Assembly: GCA_037975125.1 (NCBI GenBank)
Contig: CM075860.1
Coordinates: 46,101,673-46,165,672, forward strand
Length of the DNA: 64,000 nucleotides
Source: Latrodectus hesperus
Lineage: Eukaryota; Arthropoda; Arachnida; Araneae; Theridiidae
Direction of reading: 5' to 3'
The notes under the pieces were generated by a model, which was given only the letters and a program-made list of their open reading frames with translations, did no database searches and had not been told where the DNA came from. Below are positions 15,401 to 26,790 of the stretch, piece by piece (positions within the stretch are counted from its first letter, which is position 1; each line of letters opens with the position of its first letter). Both the position numbers and the translations under genes were made by a program.

Positions 15401-17522
15401 AAATCTTGTTATATTACAGAGCTATAGTTTCCATCAAATCCTTATTCTGGTTGATCTAAAGTAAAAGAAAATGAGATGAAGTATGAGATAGTGTTTTTGT
15501 GATAGTGGAATTGATATGTGGAATGATAGTGGAATTTTTAAACAAAAAATGTGACTGTTGTAATATAATTGAATCTGAATAAACTAAATTGTGTATAATC
15601 TTTGAAATGTTTGTATTTGGGAATAATCAGTGCTTCTCTCTCAATTTTTCTTTGCATATATTTTGAGATATGGTATACTGCTTCATCTGTTTAGTTTATG
15701 GATCCCTATTTAATTTGATTTTAATAACGTCTAATGATTCATTACTTTTAATGAACAGAATTAGAATCAATATATTCCTATCACTTTTTGTGTTACTCTT
15801 CACATTTACAACAAGTTGAAATCTTTCTTTCAAGAATAGGGTCCCAAGATTTAGCCTTAAATGAGTATATACTAACCAGAATGCTGTTTTAGACATCTTT
15901 TGTGTGTAATTGCTCTAAAACACAATTTGAGGTCAGAAAACCCTCACGATTTTGATAGATACTCTACCTGTTGTCCAAAATACATTATATTGTCTCCAAA
16001 GCTCTATAGTTACTATTTTGATTCTAAATTTTTAACAATAAGTTATTTTATTTTGAAACTATTTTGTTGTTACTTTGCTGATATTAATGTATGGATTTGT
16101 GATCAATTCTTACAATTTCAGTGATGTATGTGTGAGTAGTGTAAATTAATATATTTGATACTCTTGTTAATGGCAATTGAGGTTTTCAGAGTATGCTAAC
16201 TGCCTTTTACTATACTTTAAAAATGCAAACCTTTTGTACAATGCAATCTTATTATCAAACTTATAAAGATAAATGTATCTTTATAATTCTGAAAAAATAT
16301 TAATTATTATATTGAAAGTACCCAAGATATGTGATTCTTTTTTTGTGTTATTCTGCATAACTCAAATAGAAGAACACATCCTTTATATTACATAAATTTA
16401 AATTAGGAGTAAAATAAATTTTGATGACTTTTTTTAAGAATTCTATTTATATTTCAGATTAAATTTTTGTTGTTCAGTTAGATATTATATGTTTAAATAT
16501 TTTTTTTCTTAGGTTTCTTTTGCAGATGATAATTATTTTAAATGATACTGTTTAGTACATCTTAAATGTTTTTATTCAAAATGGGAAATACAAAAGGGGG
16601 TATATCGCTATATAAAATGAGATTTTTTATAGCATTAAGACAGATTAGGATTGTGTGTTATTGTTAGAAAACTGTCCTTGCTGGTTTGTCTATTATCAGA
16701 CATATATTATTAAGTCAAAAATATTTTGTGAACAAGTTCGCTGCTGATATTCATGCAAATTATAACACCATTGTTCTTTCTTCTTCTTCCTCTTCTTCTT
16801 CCTTTTTTTTCATTTTGAAAGAAAATTAAACTCTTTCTAATTTTTTAAACCATATACTTCACTTTTTTATCATTTTATAAAACAATAATAAAAAATAGTA
16901 ATTGAAAACCTAAAATTATAGTATATATTCAAAGCAAGTGATTCTTTTAGCTTTTACTTTTATGTACTAAATACATTTTTTTAAAATTATTAGTATTATA
17001 TTATAGTTAAAGATAAAATTTTACATAATTTTACTTTGCCATAATCAAATAATAATTATGTGTTTTTCCAGATTTAAAGGAACCATTACTGCAGTACATC
17101 ACTACAAATTTTTTACCTGTAAATAATGTCATACCTAGCTATCCAGCTGCTTTAGTTGCCTATGTCTTACTTCATAACATTCAAACTGCAAGTCCTTTTA
17201 ATATTGGAAGTGAAAGTAAGTGTATTTCTATGTTTATTCTATGAAAGATTGTTATATAATGCATTATTATATGTAATTTTCTACTAGTGAAATGAGATAT
17301 TTCAAATTTTTTGTTCATTTAATGAAATTTAACATTTTTTAGAATTATTTGTTTTATAGTTTTACTATATATATAGTTGTATGAGGCATTACTTTCTTCT
17401 TATTAATAAATTGTTTCTAATTTTCAGATGAACTCAGTGTACCAGTTTTGTACAGCAAACTTAGAAGCAAAAATATTTCTGTGGCATCAGTTATATCTAT
17501 TGTAAAGAATTTAAAATCTTGA
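417..17522 (+). CDS. ANAPC1: Anaphase-promoting complex subunit 1, C-terminal exons
   Basis: This is the 3' part of the gene for APC1, the scaffold subunit of the nuclear E3 ubiquitin ligase that drives mitotic exit. I assembled eleven exons from AG/GT borders with compatible phases: 417-503, 4193-4310, 8595-8672, 9618-9685, 9778-9853, 10446-10508, 10668-10754, 14182-14277, 14467-14653, 17072-17215 and 17428-17522 (TGA at 17520). Together they encode about 365 residues. Recognisable APC1 landmarks are RYHLQAFYHLYVLAVEPRL, LLPELKFL, DPRYWPIV, YNEDPQGFQSLLA, FSSDPVALNFA, ILFECA and FEMWQIKLV. These match the order of the conserved C-terminal region of animal APC1. No frameshift or stop interrupts any exon. 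The rest of the gene, including most of the PC-repeat domain, must lie left of position 1. The donor at 10509 (GTACTT) is weak. Identification rests on remembered family motifs, not on a search. Confidence 0.88.
1081..3440 (+). mobile_element. Decayed jockey-like LINE, 5' region and ORF1
   Basis: A more GC-rich block in the first ANAPC1 intron starts with a promoter-like leader (about 1081-1600). It continues into broken frames that resemble ORF1 of spider jockey-type non-LTR retrotransposons. One frame (1619-1834) contains KFFVTKRTKGNFDNVSIFLI and GDLLVKL. Another (2003-2275) holds CCFKYQQFGYAKTTC, the remains of a CCHC zinc knuckle. The frame at 2901-3146 looks like the serine-rich tail of ORF1. 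ORF1 proteins bind nucleic acid during retrotransposition. No reverse transcriptase follows. Several stops and frameshifts show it is dead. Confidence 0.6.
2571..2690 (+). repeat. Direct repeat, copy 1, in LINE remnant
   Basis: About 120 bases, from the TCATTCATCTC stretch to CTTATTTCATCTAAGGATCTTGTG, recur at 3331-3452 with moderate divergence. The copies are about 760 bases apart, so part of the LINE tail was duplicated. Confidence 0.55.
3331..3452 (+). repeat. Direct repeat, copy 2, in LINE remnant
   Basis: This is the partner of 2571-2690. Shared blocks include TAGTTCTTA, TTTGTTTTCG and TGCAGCTTAT. It runs directly into the tRNA-like SINE that starts near 3450. Confidence 0.55.
3450..3680 (+). 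mobile_element. tRNA-derived SINE
   Basis: The head has a box A-like stretch (GCCGAATGGTTAGCGCTC) and a perfect box B-like GGTTCGAATCC near 3505. These are internal RNA polymerase III promoter elements typical of tRNA-derived SINEs. A non-tRNA body follows and ends in A-rich sequence. A diverged copy of the body, starting GTAGTGGTTTAGAATC, is at about 3745-3830. It is not a functional tRNA because the acceptor stem does not pair. Confidence 0.6.
4311..8594 (+). other. ANAPC1 intron, AT-rich, no gene recognised
   Basis: This intron has no exon-like or protein-like sequence that I can support. Around 5560-6700 the base composition is less AT-biased and could be an old transposon, but I found no terminal repeats or transposase motifs. 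Confidence 0.5.
11060..13094 (-). mobile_element. Decayed hAT transposon in ANAPC1 intron
   Basis: The ends form terminal inverted repeats. The left starts CAGGGATGGCCAAGCTAG and the right, read inwards, starts CAGGGGTGGCTAACCTGC, with 14 of the first 18 bases matching. Flanking 8-base sequences ATATAATA (11052-11059) and ATTTAATA (13095-13102) match at 7 of 8 positions, as expected for hAT target-site duplications. The 2,035-base interior has no long ORF. A minus-strand transposase relic is likely but badly decayed. A T19 run near 12301 lies inside. Confidence 0.7.
14654..17071 (+). other. ANAPC1 intron, no gene recognised
   Basis: This is AT-rich intronic sequence. The only structure I see is a pair of inverted repeats at 15301-15363. 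Confidence 0.5.
15301..15363. repeat. Two adjacent inverted repeats
   Basis: Arms 15301-15315 and 15324-15338 are perfectly complementary, 15 bases each with an 8-base loop. A second pair, 15336-15345 and 15354-15363, has 10-base arms and overlaps the first by three bases. Confidence 0.7.
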
Positions 17523-17545
17523 TGTGTATTTTATAAACTTTTATA

Positions 17546-17551
17546 AATAAA
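17546..17551 (+). terminator. Poly(A) signal of ANAPC1
   Basis: A canonical AATAAA lies 24 bases after the TGA stop of the last ANAPC1 exon. The 3' UTR would therefore be very short. Confidence 0.6.
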
Positions 17552-18316
17552 TTTTCAACTGTTAATTGATTATCTGAAATAAATTTATATATATAACTTT
17601 ATGCCATCAATTATTTCAAAAGAGCATTTTTTGGTATTGGTATACATAAGTATTTTTGGTTTTATGATTTACATTATGGTTTTTATGTCTTTTTGAAGAT
17701 TTTGGAAATTTGCATTTTTTCAGAATTATTGAAATACCTGGAATTTTGATTTGATTCCTAGAAAATTGAATAGCTCCAGGAAATTTTTAATTTCTTTGAA
17801 TATTTATTGTTTGTAAGAATTTATAAAATTCTTAAAACTTTCTAAAAATATTCAGTTATTTTCATGTGCATCTAAATACCTTTTGATAAAATACTTTGTA
17901 AAGAAGAGGTGCCTTGATTTCCTAAATAAACACCAAATATATTTTGCTGTATTTACTTTTTTTAATTTTATCTCTAAATTTCAAATATTTTAATTACACT
18001 TGAAATGTTTTTTATTGTTTTAAAAACTAATTTATTGACTGAAATTAACATCCATACTTTTAACATTGTACAATAACTGATTTTATATGTTGAACTTATA
18101 TTTATTATGATAAATTAAAATCAGTTTTTTCTGAATATATAATAGTTTTATCCCTAAATGAAATCTTGATTTTAAATGTTTCACGATTAATATGAAGGAT
18201 CAGAAAAATTGACTCAAATAAATTAAAATCATTTCTTTATTCAAATCATTTCAAAATTAATTAAAAAATTTAAATGTTGGCTAGTATGAAAATGGAATTT
18301 ATTTAATTACAAATCA

Positions 18317-18319
<3 letters not shown>

Positions 18320-18379
<60 letters not shown>

Positions 18380-18409
18380 ATGTATATATATGTATGAATG
18401 TGTATACGC

Positions 18410-18483
<74 letters not shown>
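18320..18483. repeat. Compound (TA)n/(TG)n microsatellite
   Basis: A (TA)n run, then about ten TG units, a short mixed TATG/TGTA stretch, then a second (TA)n run to 18483. Confidence 0.95.
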
Positions 18484-18487
<4 letters not shown>

Positions 18488-19770
18488 AATGAAAAAATTT
18501 AAAAGTTTATTGCAATGAATCAAAACCTTTTAGGTCTTTGAAATCTGATAATTAATGAATAAATTAATTTGCATAAAAATGTGCAGAAACATTTGAAATC
18601 AGTTTGTAATCATTAGTTAGTTATCAGTAACTTCCTTAAAAATATTTATAATGAGAGAATTAAAATCATTAAGCTTATCTATATGAATCTGATAAATAGA
18701 GCTAATATTGAAAACTATTTTGATCCTACTAAAGATACAGTAACATTTTTAAAATTTGCTACTAAATAGATAATGTTGTATTCTATTACTGAGAGTAATT
18801 AATTTGACCTTAATAGTCTTTTGATCACGTGTCTATTGCATTGGGTTTTCTATAAACACCAATTAAATGATAGAAAATTTTAAAAATCAGTCAATTGTGG
18901 TAAAATTGTCTATCACCAAATATGTCAGCAAATATTAATTATCAAAGATTTTTTGTTTTATTACTGCTATTATCAATTACTTTTAAAAATCAACAAACAC
19001 AGAAAATATACAGCATAGAATAACTGAAAGATTCAATCCTGTACTTAATGGAATTGATGAGCTTTAGTTCAAAGAATATTACTTTGATATAAATGTACTT
19101 AAAAAGTGTACAAGAGAATGTGTAAGGAACTGAAGAATTGAGGGATTTTAACACTAATTTTCAGTAATTAGCGTGAAGTAACAATTTGAAAATGAAACAC
19201 ATCATTGTGAAGCTTTAGAGAAACAAATCTATTAATAATGTATTCAAATACAGCAGTTTATTGAATAATCAATCAACTAAATACATAAGGGAAATTTTTT
19301 TGGTAAATAACGATGATTAGGAACAATAAGAGAAATCATTTAAATTGAAACTCCATATAGCTAATACATGTACTTATTTTTTCATTTTGATAATTTCAGT
19401 TTTGTTTAAAATATTTTTATTTTAACTGCAATATTTTGATTTTAAATTAATAGGAAGCCTTGTAAACAAATTAAAAAATCTGAATGCCATATTTAAGTAA
19501 ATAAATTTTGAATATTTAAATGAAATCGTTTCAAAATAGAAATTGAACTTTGTATTTCAAACTGAATGTTCATATAAACCAATGAAATGTGCACATGATT
19601 ATATAAATTAGAAGTTTCATTTAGTCATAAAATTTATATAACAATAATAGAAAATCCAAATTATTACTACAATTATTTACTTTTTAATTAAATTTAGAAT
19701 TTTACAAAGGAATGCAACATATATTTTGTAAGCCTTTATATGTTTCTGATCTTTTATGGATTTTACTTAC

Positions 19771-19772
<2 letters not shown>

Positions 19773-19835
<63 letters not shown>
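19773..19835. repeat. (TA)n microsatellite
   Basis: An uninterrupted TA dinucleotide run of about 60 bases. Confidence 0.95.
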
Positions 19836-19838
<3 letters not shown>

Positions 19839-20082
19839 GCAAGATAAGAAGTATCATAAGCGAAAATTGAAAGATACAAGAATTGATATAGAATTGAAAA
19901 GTACAAGAACAGATAAAACATTTATGTTTAGCAGTACATTCAGCACAAAAGCATCTAAAATGGAATTACTAAAATATAATTAATAGTACATTTTATAAAA
20001 TTACTAATCGAATATTAAATGGAGAATAATAATATATTTATAAAGTTAAGTCAAAAACCAAATTTATTAAATTAAATATTAG

Positions 20083-20138
20083 ATGGAAAATAATACATTG
20101 AAAATACCAAATGGAAAACAATACATTGAAAATACGAA
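20083..20138 (+). repeat. 28-base tandem duplication
   Basis: Two adjacent 28-base units, 20083-20110 and 20111-20138, differ at two positions. The shared core is AATACATTGAAAATAC. Confidence 0.8.
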
Positions 20139-23100
20139 ATATAGTAAACAGTTGGGAAAATGTTGAATATATATTTTAAAATTTCAAAGAAAATAGAAAA
20201 TGGAACGAAGTACCAACATGGTCAGCTTCATCAGAGGGTGTTGAGCACATTGGTCTAGTATCATCTAGTACATCCATCTAGTATTTGATTATTATTCACC
20301 ATATTTGATTATTAATTATATATATATATTTTAACCAATCTGCTCTCTTGCTTAATTGAAACAAAAAATTAATGATTAATCTTAAAGTATGAGGTGGAAA
20401 TTATTTTAATATTGAAACTTTTAATTTGTTAAAAAGATATCCTAAAATGTCCTTATTTTTCAAAATCTTGGCATTTTTAATTTTTTATTAAATTCTTTTG
20501 CAATTCAAGTTATGGTGTGAACTTATCTTCATGTGAAATACAAATTTTATTTACAAATGTATTCTGCATTAAAATAAAGGGAACATAATTTTCTCCTTGT
20601 TTTCTTTTTAAAAAAGTGTATATTTTTGATTATGAAAGAAGGCAATTTATTGGTCTTAAAATTAATTTCCATATATTTTTTAATTCTACCTGTGGTTATC
20701 ACTGAACAATTCTTAATAAACATAAATGAAGAATTATTTAGAGAAAAAAATGTACTTTTAAAGTCTGAATGACTTAATAGAAACGTAATCCATTTACATC
20801 TATGAAGTTTCAATTTTTGAAATTTTATCTTGTTGAAAATATTAATAAAAATTGTTATATAAAGCAAACACATATTTAAATATGCTTGATTTTATGAATA
20901 TTTTTTTTCAATTTAAATGTTTATAAAAAGGATTAGAGTTGATGCATGATTGTGTTATATGTAAAACTTATATAACAATTGGTATTTAAAAGTAAACTTG
21001 TATAACAAGAGTAAAAAATCTAGATAATTAAATAAATTATCAGTTTGTAAATAAAAGCAATAAATTGGTGATTAATTTCGAAACAGAAGGAATATTTAAT
21101 CTTTGATCAGTTATCAACAATGCAAAATTTAATATGGGTTAAATCTAGATGACATTGCAATTCTCTGTTTAATTTATATTTACAAAATATTTCTTATTTC
21201 AAAGCTTTTACAAACGGTTAATAAATCTTATAATGAAGCAAAATGCCTTTTTATAATGGCTAAACCAACGATTGATAATTACTTGATGAATTAAATAGTA
21301 AAAATATTCAGCAGTTTTTCTATGTATTTAAATTATTTGTGAAGAAAGTATCTTCTGACGACGAACTTCTCATTCTTAAATGAGTAAAATGTTTTTGCTG
21401 TCATATTTTTTTATTTGTATCACTAATTCTCAGTTTTCTGTATCTTAAAAAATCTAAGTTATTTTCCTGAATATATATCTCAATTTTTCAGTACTTTTCT
21501 CTCGTGTTAGTTTTTGGATTGATTTTTTTACTGAAATACTTATGTTTTTCACTTAGCCATGGAAAACGAATTTGTTTATATGCTTTTCCCTTTTATATTA
21601 AATGTAATTTATGTGTAAACAATAAAATGTAATTAAATATAATTACTTCTACAATAAAATGTAACAATAATTCATGCATAAATTTTACCATAAATGTATT
21701 TTATCCTCTGATATAAAAAGCCACAGAAATAGTAAATTGTCGAAAATTTAAATGTCAACATGTATTTTGAGATATAAGTTCAAAGGAATGATGTTTTGTA
21801 CACTCTGCAGAGTGTTTCATGTAAGAAGCCAAATTTAGTATGTCAAATAAAAGTGATATAGGCAAAACTTTTGATATTAATCAAATAAACCATAACAGGT
21901 TATATACATGTGTGGTGATGTGATTTTAATTATAAATTTGCGGATGACTTGTCGAACCCATGAATTGTTGAATGAAAGACCACGGAGAAATTTAAATGGT
22001 GATTTTCAATGTTTTTAATACGAATTTAAATATTTCAAAACTAATATTGAAATTAATAATTATATTAGAAGCAATTTAAAAATTGATAATTAAATAGCGT
22101 TATGAAAAATTTAAAGTGTTTTATGCAGTCTAAAATGAAATTAAATTTGCCTCAATATATTGTATACTTAAATATTTCTCATACGAAAAAAAAAAGTTGT
22201 TTGCTTTTGTGCTTAAGGTTATACATTTGAAAGAAATACTGCTTCGAATAGTTATTAATATTGAAAGGCAAAATATTATAAAATTTGGCTTTATATAGTG
22301 AAGGAAGTGATACAGTATGTGTTTTCACACAAGTGCATAACGGAATAAGAGGATTATGAAAAATTATGTATGATTCAAAGTTTGTTAACACTTATTTAAT
22401 TTAAGAAAATATATAATTGAATTTTGAAAATAGTCGCAGCAAGAAAAATAATTCAAAGGAAGTTCTTAAATTTTTTTAATTATTGCTTTTATTCTTCGCT
22501 TACTTGAAAGTTACTGCCAAAAATCCCTCACTCAGAAAGGAAGGTAACAAGTTCGATACCTGATTCATTAGGGAGACATTATGTTGAGAAGAGGTCACTG
22601 TATGTTAAAAATGTTTCGTATAGTACAATGTCTCTTTGAGTAGTCTGAATAAGAGAGAATTCTAGTTCATTGATCGATCTAGTCATTTGGCAATGGTTTA
22701 AAGAGTTGGTTTTGTTAATGGTTTTTATCTGCAGAAATACAAAGGCGGAAAGAAATGTGTTGCAATAACTTATTTTTTATTAATGTGACATTATGATTAA
22801 TTTTTATGAAATAAAGGTGTTATTTTTTTTACATAACTTGGGGCTTATCGTGTCCTAATGTTTCATAAATTCCAGGTTCGATCCCAGCCACTGTTGAATA
22901 ATGTGAGAATGATTCTACCTTCTGCATGCACATTCGTCTAGTTTGAGATTCGTCGGATTCTTGGGATTTTTTTCGGCTTTCCTCCCTAATGACTTGTGAA
23001 TATGGCCCACTGTCTTTGAAAAATCTTCTTGAAAAGTAATTTATGTGCTGGGTAGTAAAATACCTTAACAATGGCCTTACGCAAATATAGATCCTGTAAA

Positions 23101-23431
23101 TACAAAGAATGAGAAAAAATAATCCTGCTACTAGATCTCGATGAATCCTGACAGTATAGTATTTAGTAAAGAGTATCCTGAAAGTATCACTTATCCTGAG
23201 TTCAGGTGAGTCAGAATTGCAGCACTAACGTCTATACCAGCCATCGCCAAACTTATAGCTAAACAATCCTTAGCGTTGTTTTACATCACTCTACAAAGAT
23301 ATTTGACTTATTTTAACCGCCATGTCTTTTCTCATACCAAATTTATTTTGTAAAGTATTCCGTTAATTGTATTTGCCCACAAGAAGATGTGTTTGTGATA
23401 TACTGCTCCTAAATCATATTGGGGTTCGGTG

Positions 23432-23575
23432 TACAATCGGGTAATTCTTGGTTTAGCGATAAAATTAAATTTCTGATAACCCTATCTTTGTGTTGCGGCC
23501 ATCTTGTTAGTCACAACTTGGCGCCTATCTTGGCTTCAAAATAATCGCCAAAGAATCAAGGGATACCCGATTGTA
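23432..23575. mobile_element. MITE with TA target site
   Basis: The 144-base element has inverted termini. The left reads TACAATCGGGTAATTCTTGG and the right is its approximate complement, ending CCCGATTGTA. Including the inner TTTAGCGAT/ATCGCCAAA stretch, the arms are about 30 bases. TA lies at both outer edges, suggesting mobilisation by a Tc1/mariner-type transposase. The inner part is more GC-rich and has no coding capacity. Confidence 0.65.
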
Positions 23576-24183
23576 AACTTTTATCATCATATTGACAGAC
23601 TTATTTGACATATCACCGCCACAAAGTTGCTGATTTCTGATCGATTTATACCTCTCTCTTTAGATGTGAGCGTTCATCGAGAATTTTTTTGTGATTTATA
23701 AAGAATATGACATGTGATTGAATAACAGACAATATTCCATTGGAAATAGTCGTCTTCCATCCTGTATAAACACTTGAATTTTATTATATATTTCAAAAGT
23801 GTGTTATCAGCCCTTTTTCTTGAAAATGTTATTAGTTTCTGAAGTAAATCGCAGCTTGCTCTAACTAAACAGTATCATGTTGCTAGAGAATATGTACATT
23901 AGCTAAGTTTTGATTTCTCTCCGTTAGTGTGATATGTAAGTTTGGTGGGAAAATATAGGATAACGGGCTCAACCTCGCCTATTGATTGTGGTTCAAGATT
24001 AGAATACATTGTATCCAGATAAATCTAGATGTATATCCTAAATCATCAGCAATAGGTTATTTTTACTTTATAATTAAACAAAATACTCCTAAAGTAATAT
24101 GCTGTAGATGTCTGGTCCATTCGAAACTAAGTTCTAAATGAAGCGAAAAGCATGGGTGACAAGCTTTGCCAGGTTTGAAGCTT

Positions 24184-24555
24184 AAAGACCGTTGCAGTTG
24201 TTACTTATGACACTTGGACAAACCAAATTCCCTTTGTCTTGGCTATGCGAATTTAAGTCAATAGAGATCGTCTTTCGTTCAATCAGAGCATCACAAAGAT
24301 GAAAGTACGACTTTGCTCTTTAAATCTTCCGATAGATGGCACCACCACAGGATCCACTCCCTCAATTTTGACATTGATCTGAAGAGGCAGGAAATTATTC
24401 CAGACCATTATTGCATCCATGGTAACTGCTCAATGACCGACCACAGGGACCATCGCTTGTACTGCTTGGGTCTTTGGTGGCATTGGGAATCGATGCCCAC
24501 CCTTCCAGACGAGAAGGCCGATGCCGTAATCAGTAGTTTATCACGGCCCTCTTAA
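24184..24555 (-). mobile_element. tRNA-derived SINE, family B, minus-strand copy
   Basis: Read on the minus strand, this matches the SINE at 49,478-49,875 over most of its length. Shared blocks are the GATCAATGTCAAAATT body segment, GAGCAAAG-CGTACTTTCA and the tail TTGTCCAAGTGTCATAAGTAA. The tRNA-like head, near 24540 down to 24460, has decayed. The 3' end has a degenerate AAC-type tail. Confidence 0.65.
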
Positions 24556-24649
24556 AGACCGTAAATGTCTTATGTGTTAAGATGAGTTCGTAAATATCAA
24601 TAATAGCTTACTAAGACTTGCTGAAGTTAAATGTGTTCGTTAATAATTT

Positions 24650-24879
24650 GCACAGGTGCCGTATAATACTTTTGACAAATTTTTGTATTTGGTGTATTTT
24701 TTGGCGTATTTTTTTTTACTCTTCAAGTAATCTAAATTTCTTACTACGTCATAAAGATAAGGAATGCTAAGGATATTGAACCACCCTAGTTTATACATAA
24801 AAATTACATCAGCTTGGCGACATTTTTTAATAACCAAATAATTTTAAAATGCACCAAAAATATTATACGATATGTGTGC
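24650..24879. mobile_element. Probable MITE related to the hAT MITE at 57.7 kb
   Basis: The left edge GCACAGGTGCCGTATAATA is nearly identical to the terminus of the MITE at 57,716. The right edge TATTATACGATATGTGTGC is a decayed inverted copy. Inner blocks with TTGGCG also recur in inverted orientation. No convincing target-site duplication was found. Confidence 0.5.
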
Positions 24880-25289
24880 TGGACAGTTTTTACGTAGAAG
24901 ATGTGATCTGAGTTACGTTCGAGAAATATCGTAATTCCCTTAAAATAACCAGTACGAAGTCTTGTCTTTGCTGATGATATTCCATTAAAGCAGTTGAGTT
25001 CGGGGATTTTAGTATTCTAAAAGTTAATAAATCGTTTCTGCTTTGCATCTGGTCCAGGTTTCGGGCCTTTTTTGCAAAGATATCAGCGTATTAAATAAAG
25101 TAATGTTTTTCTGATTTAGATTTCCCCTTAGGAAACTACTTTCTTACTGATGTATAACTTCATCGCCATTCTTCTAATTGTTGGTGATGAAATCTATGAC
25201 TTCCAAAATTTTATAAATACAACAATAGTAAAATTAGGAAATATAGTTAACAGAAGTGAAATAAATGTAACGTTCTCTGTTTTTTTTTT

Positions 25290-25620
25290 ATTGGTTGGCT
25301 CTGCCGGTGTGGGTGGGAGGATGGCGATGCCGGCAGGAGATCCGCAGACGAAGTGAACTTTCCCAGCCCCCCGTCGTGGTGGCGCACTTGACCCGCGGGA
25401 CACACCCAGAGCCGTGAGAGAGAACGCGAAAGTGTGATTTAACTCCGCCGCCGACATTCCTGCGCTTAGGGGCGCTGCCTGTTTGCACGTCGTCCACTCG
25501 AACGACGCGCGCTGTTTGCTTTGCTCCTTGCAAAACTCCCATCGAATGATTTGCCGACGGGATTTGTCTGTGGGTGATGCTCTAACGAGATCCTGCAATG
25601 GGTGAGCACGAGGAGAACTG
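25290..25620 (+). promoter_or_regulatory. CpG-rich promoter-like island with possible first exon
   Basis: This block of about 330 bases is strongly GC- and CpG-rich in otherwise AT-rich DNA (CGTCGTGG, CGCGGGAC, CGAACGACGCGCGC). It ends with an ATG at 25598-25600 followed by G and a splice-donor-like GTGAGC at 25602. This fits a housekeeping promoter and a first exon whose coding part is only ATG G. I could not find the next exon. Another reading is a GC-rich repeat fragment. ORFs on either strand here are probably by-products of base composition. Confidence 0.45.
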
Positions 25621-26009
25621 GTAGAATGTTTTTTTTTCTTTCCTCCTACAATCCTCTCAATTTATAAACACAATAGCTGCAATTCAATGAGTAAAAGGAA
25701 ATAAGTTTTCTTCGCCGATTCTGTATAATCTTTTTGGTGCCTTTTTGAATATTTTGGCGATGGAAAAATGTCGCCAAGCTGATGTGATTGCCATGTCATA
25801 CTTTTTTTTAAAAAAAAATAAGTAAACTAAAACCAATAAATAACAAAAAAATAATAAATGAATAAAATTATGAAATTTTTGTGTATTTTCTTTTTAAATT
25901 CTCTTGAATTATCATCAGAATTATAATGAAACACTGTTCTAAGTTTTTCCCAATGAAGTATAAAATCTTGGGTTGCCAAAATAGAAATGAATTCCATTAC
26001 GTGTTTATG

Positions 26010-26275
26010 AATACGGTCCCGGTTCGGGCATGAAAGTACTTTCTCTCTCTATCTATCCTGTCTTTGTCCTTTCCTTGTATGAATGAGGTGTGAATGGTTG
26101 CCTTCCCTATAAACAGGTACCTATGGCATGTGTGTAGAGCAAAGTCGTACTTTCACCTTCATGGTGCTCTGATTAAAACGAAAGACGTTCCCATTTAACT
26201 TAGATTCGCATAGCCAAGGCATAGCGAGCTTGGCTTGTCCAAGTGTCATTAGTAACAACAACAACATGAATACGA
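26010..26275 (+). mobile_element. SINE with family B 3' end
   Basis: A box B-like CGGTTCGGGCATG is followed by a pyrimidine-rich body. From about 26133 it shares the 3' end of the 49.5 kb SINE (GAGCAAAGTCGTACTTTCA, ATAGCGAGCTTGGCTTGTCC) and ends in ACAACAACAAC. Head and tail may come from two SINE families. Confidence 0.55.
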
Positions 26276-26306
26276 AATATGCTATTGGTAACAGTTAGAT
26301 ATGCCG

Positions 26307-26790
26307 CAGTAGCCTGGTTGTTTAGGGTTTTGTTCTCATCACTAGAAGGTAATGAGTTGGAATCCCATCTAGCTGCAGATCCGTATGTAAAATATGTCGT
26401 AGTCATAATGTTTTCCAAGTGAAATGATACCTTCGGATAGGCCAAAGATGAGTCTTCTGCTTCGTCTCTACTTCTAAATCATATAGGACCACAGTGGCCT
26501 GGTTGATTAGGGCGTCGTTCTCAATATCGGAAGGTAGTGAGTTTGAATCCCGGCTTAACCGAAGATTCGTCGTGTTTGCTAAAGGTGGCTGGGGCACGTT
26601 AAAACTGAACGTGGTCGAAATATCCTCCAGGTGAAATGATACCTGTGGTGGCAACAGTTCAAGTATTTTGCTTGGTCCCTGCTTTAAAATCACAAAGACT
26701 CCACCCGGCTGCTTCTCTCTAACTGGTAAAGCCCAACTCAGGACTAGGTACAGGGAAGCATGCTGGTGCAACAACTTCTAAATAAAATAG
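26307..26790 (+). mobile_element. Two tandem copies of a tRNA-derived SINE
   Basis: Box A-like CAGTAGCCTGGTTGTTTAGG (26307) and CAGTGGCCTGGTTGATTAGG (26492) are each followed by a box B-like motif (GAGTTGGAATCCC, GAGTTTGAATCCC). Both then have a shared body with TCCAAGTGAAATGATACC or TCCAGGTGAAATGATACC. The second copy has a longer body and ends near AAATAAAATAG. ORFs across it are not genes. Confidence 0.55.

Larger units (their letters stand above)
17552..23431. other. AT-rich intergenic DNA
   Basis: I see no supportable gene downstream of ANAPC1. The stretch holds two TA microsatellites and a 28-base tandem duplication. Short ORFs here lack coding character. SINE-like box B fragments occur near 22550 (AGTTCGATACC) and 22875 (GGTTCGATCCC), but I cannot delimit elements around them. 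Confidence 0.5.

Noticed and set aside
18314..19983. ORFs made of repeated isoleucine-tyrosine
   Set aside because: They are translations of TA microsatellites.
25194..25598. 134-codon minus-strand ORF and an overlapping 84-codon ORF in the GC-rich block
   Set aside because: Low stop frequency is expected from the base composition; no motif or splice support.
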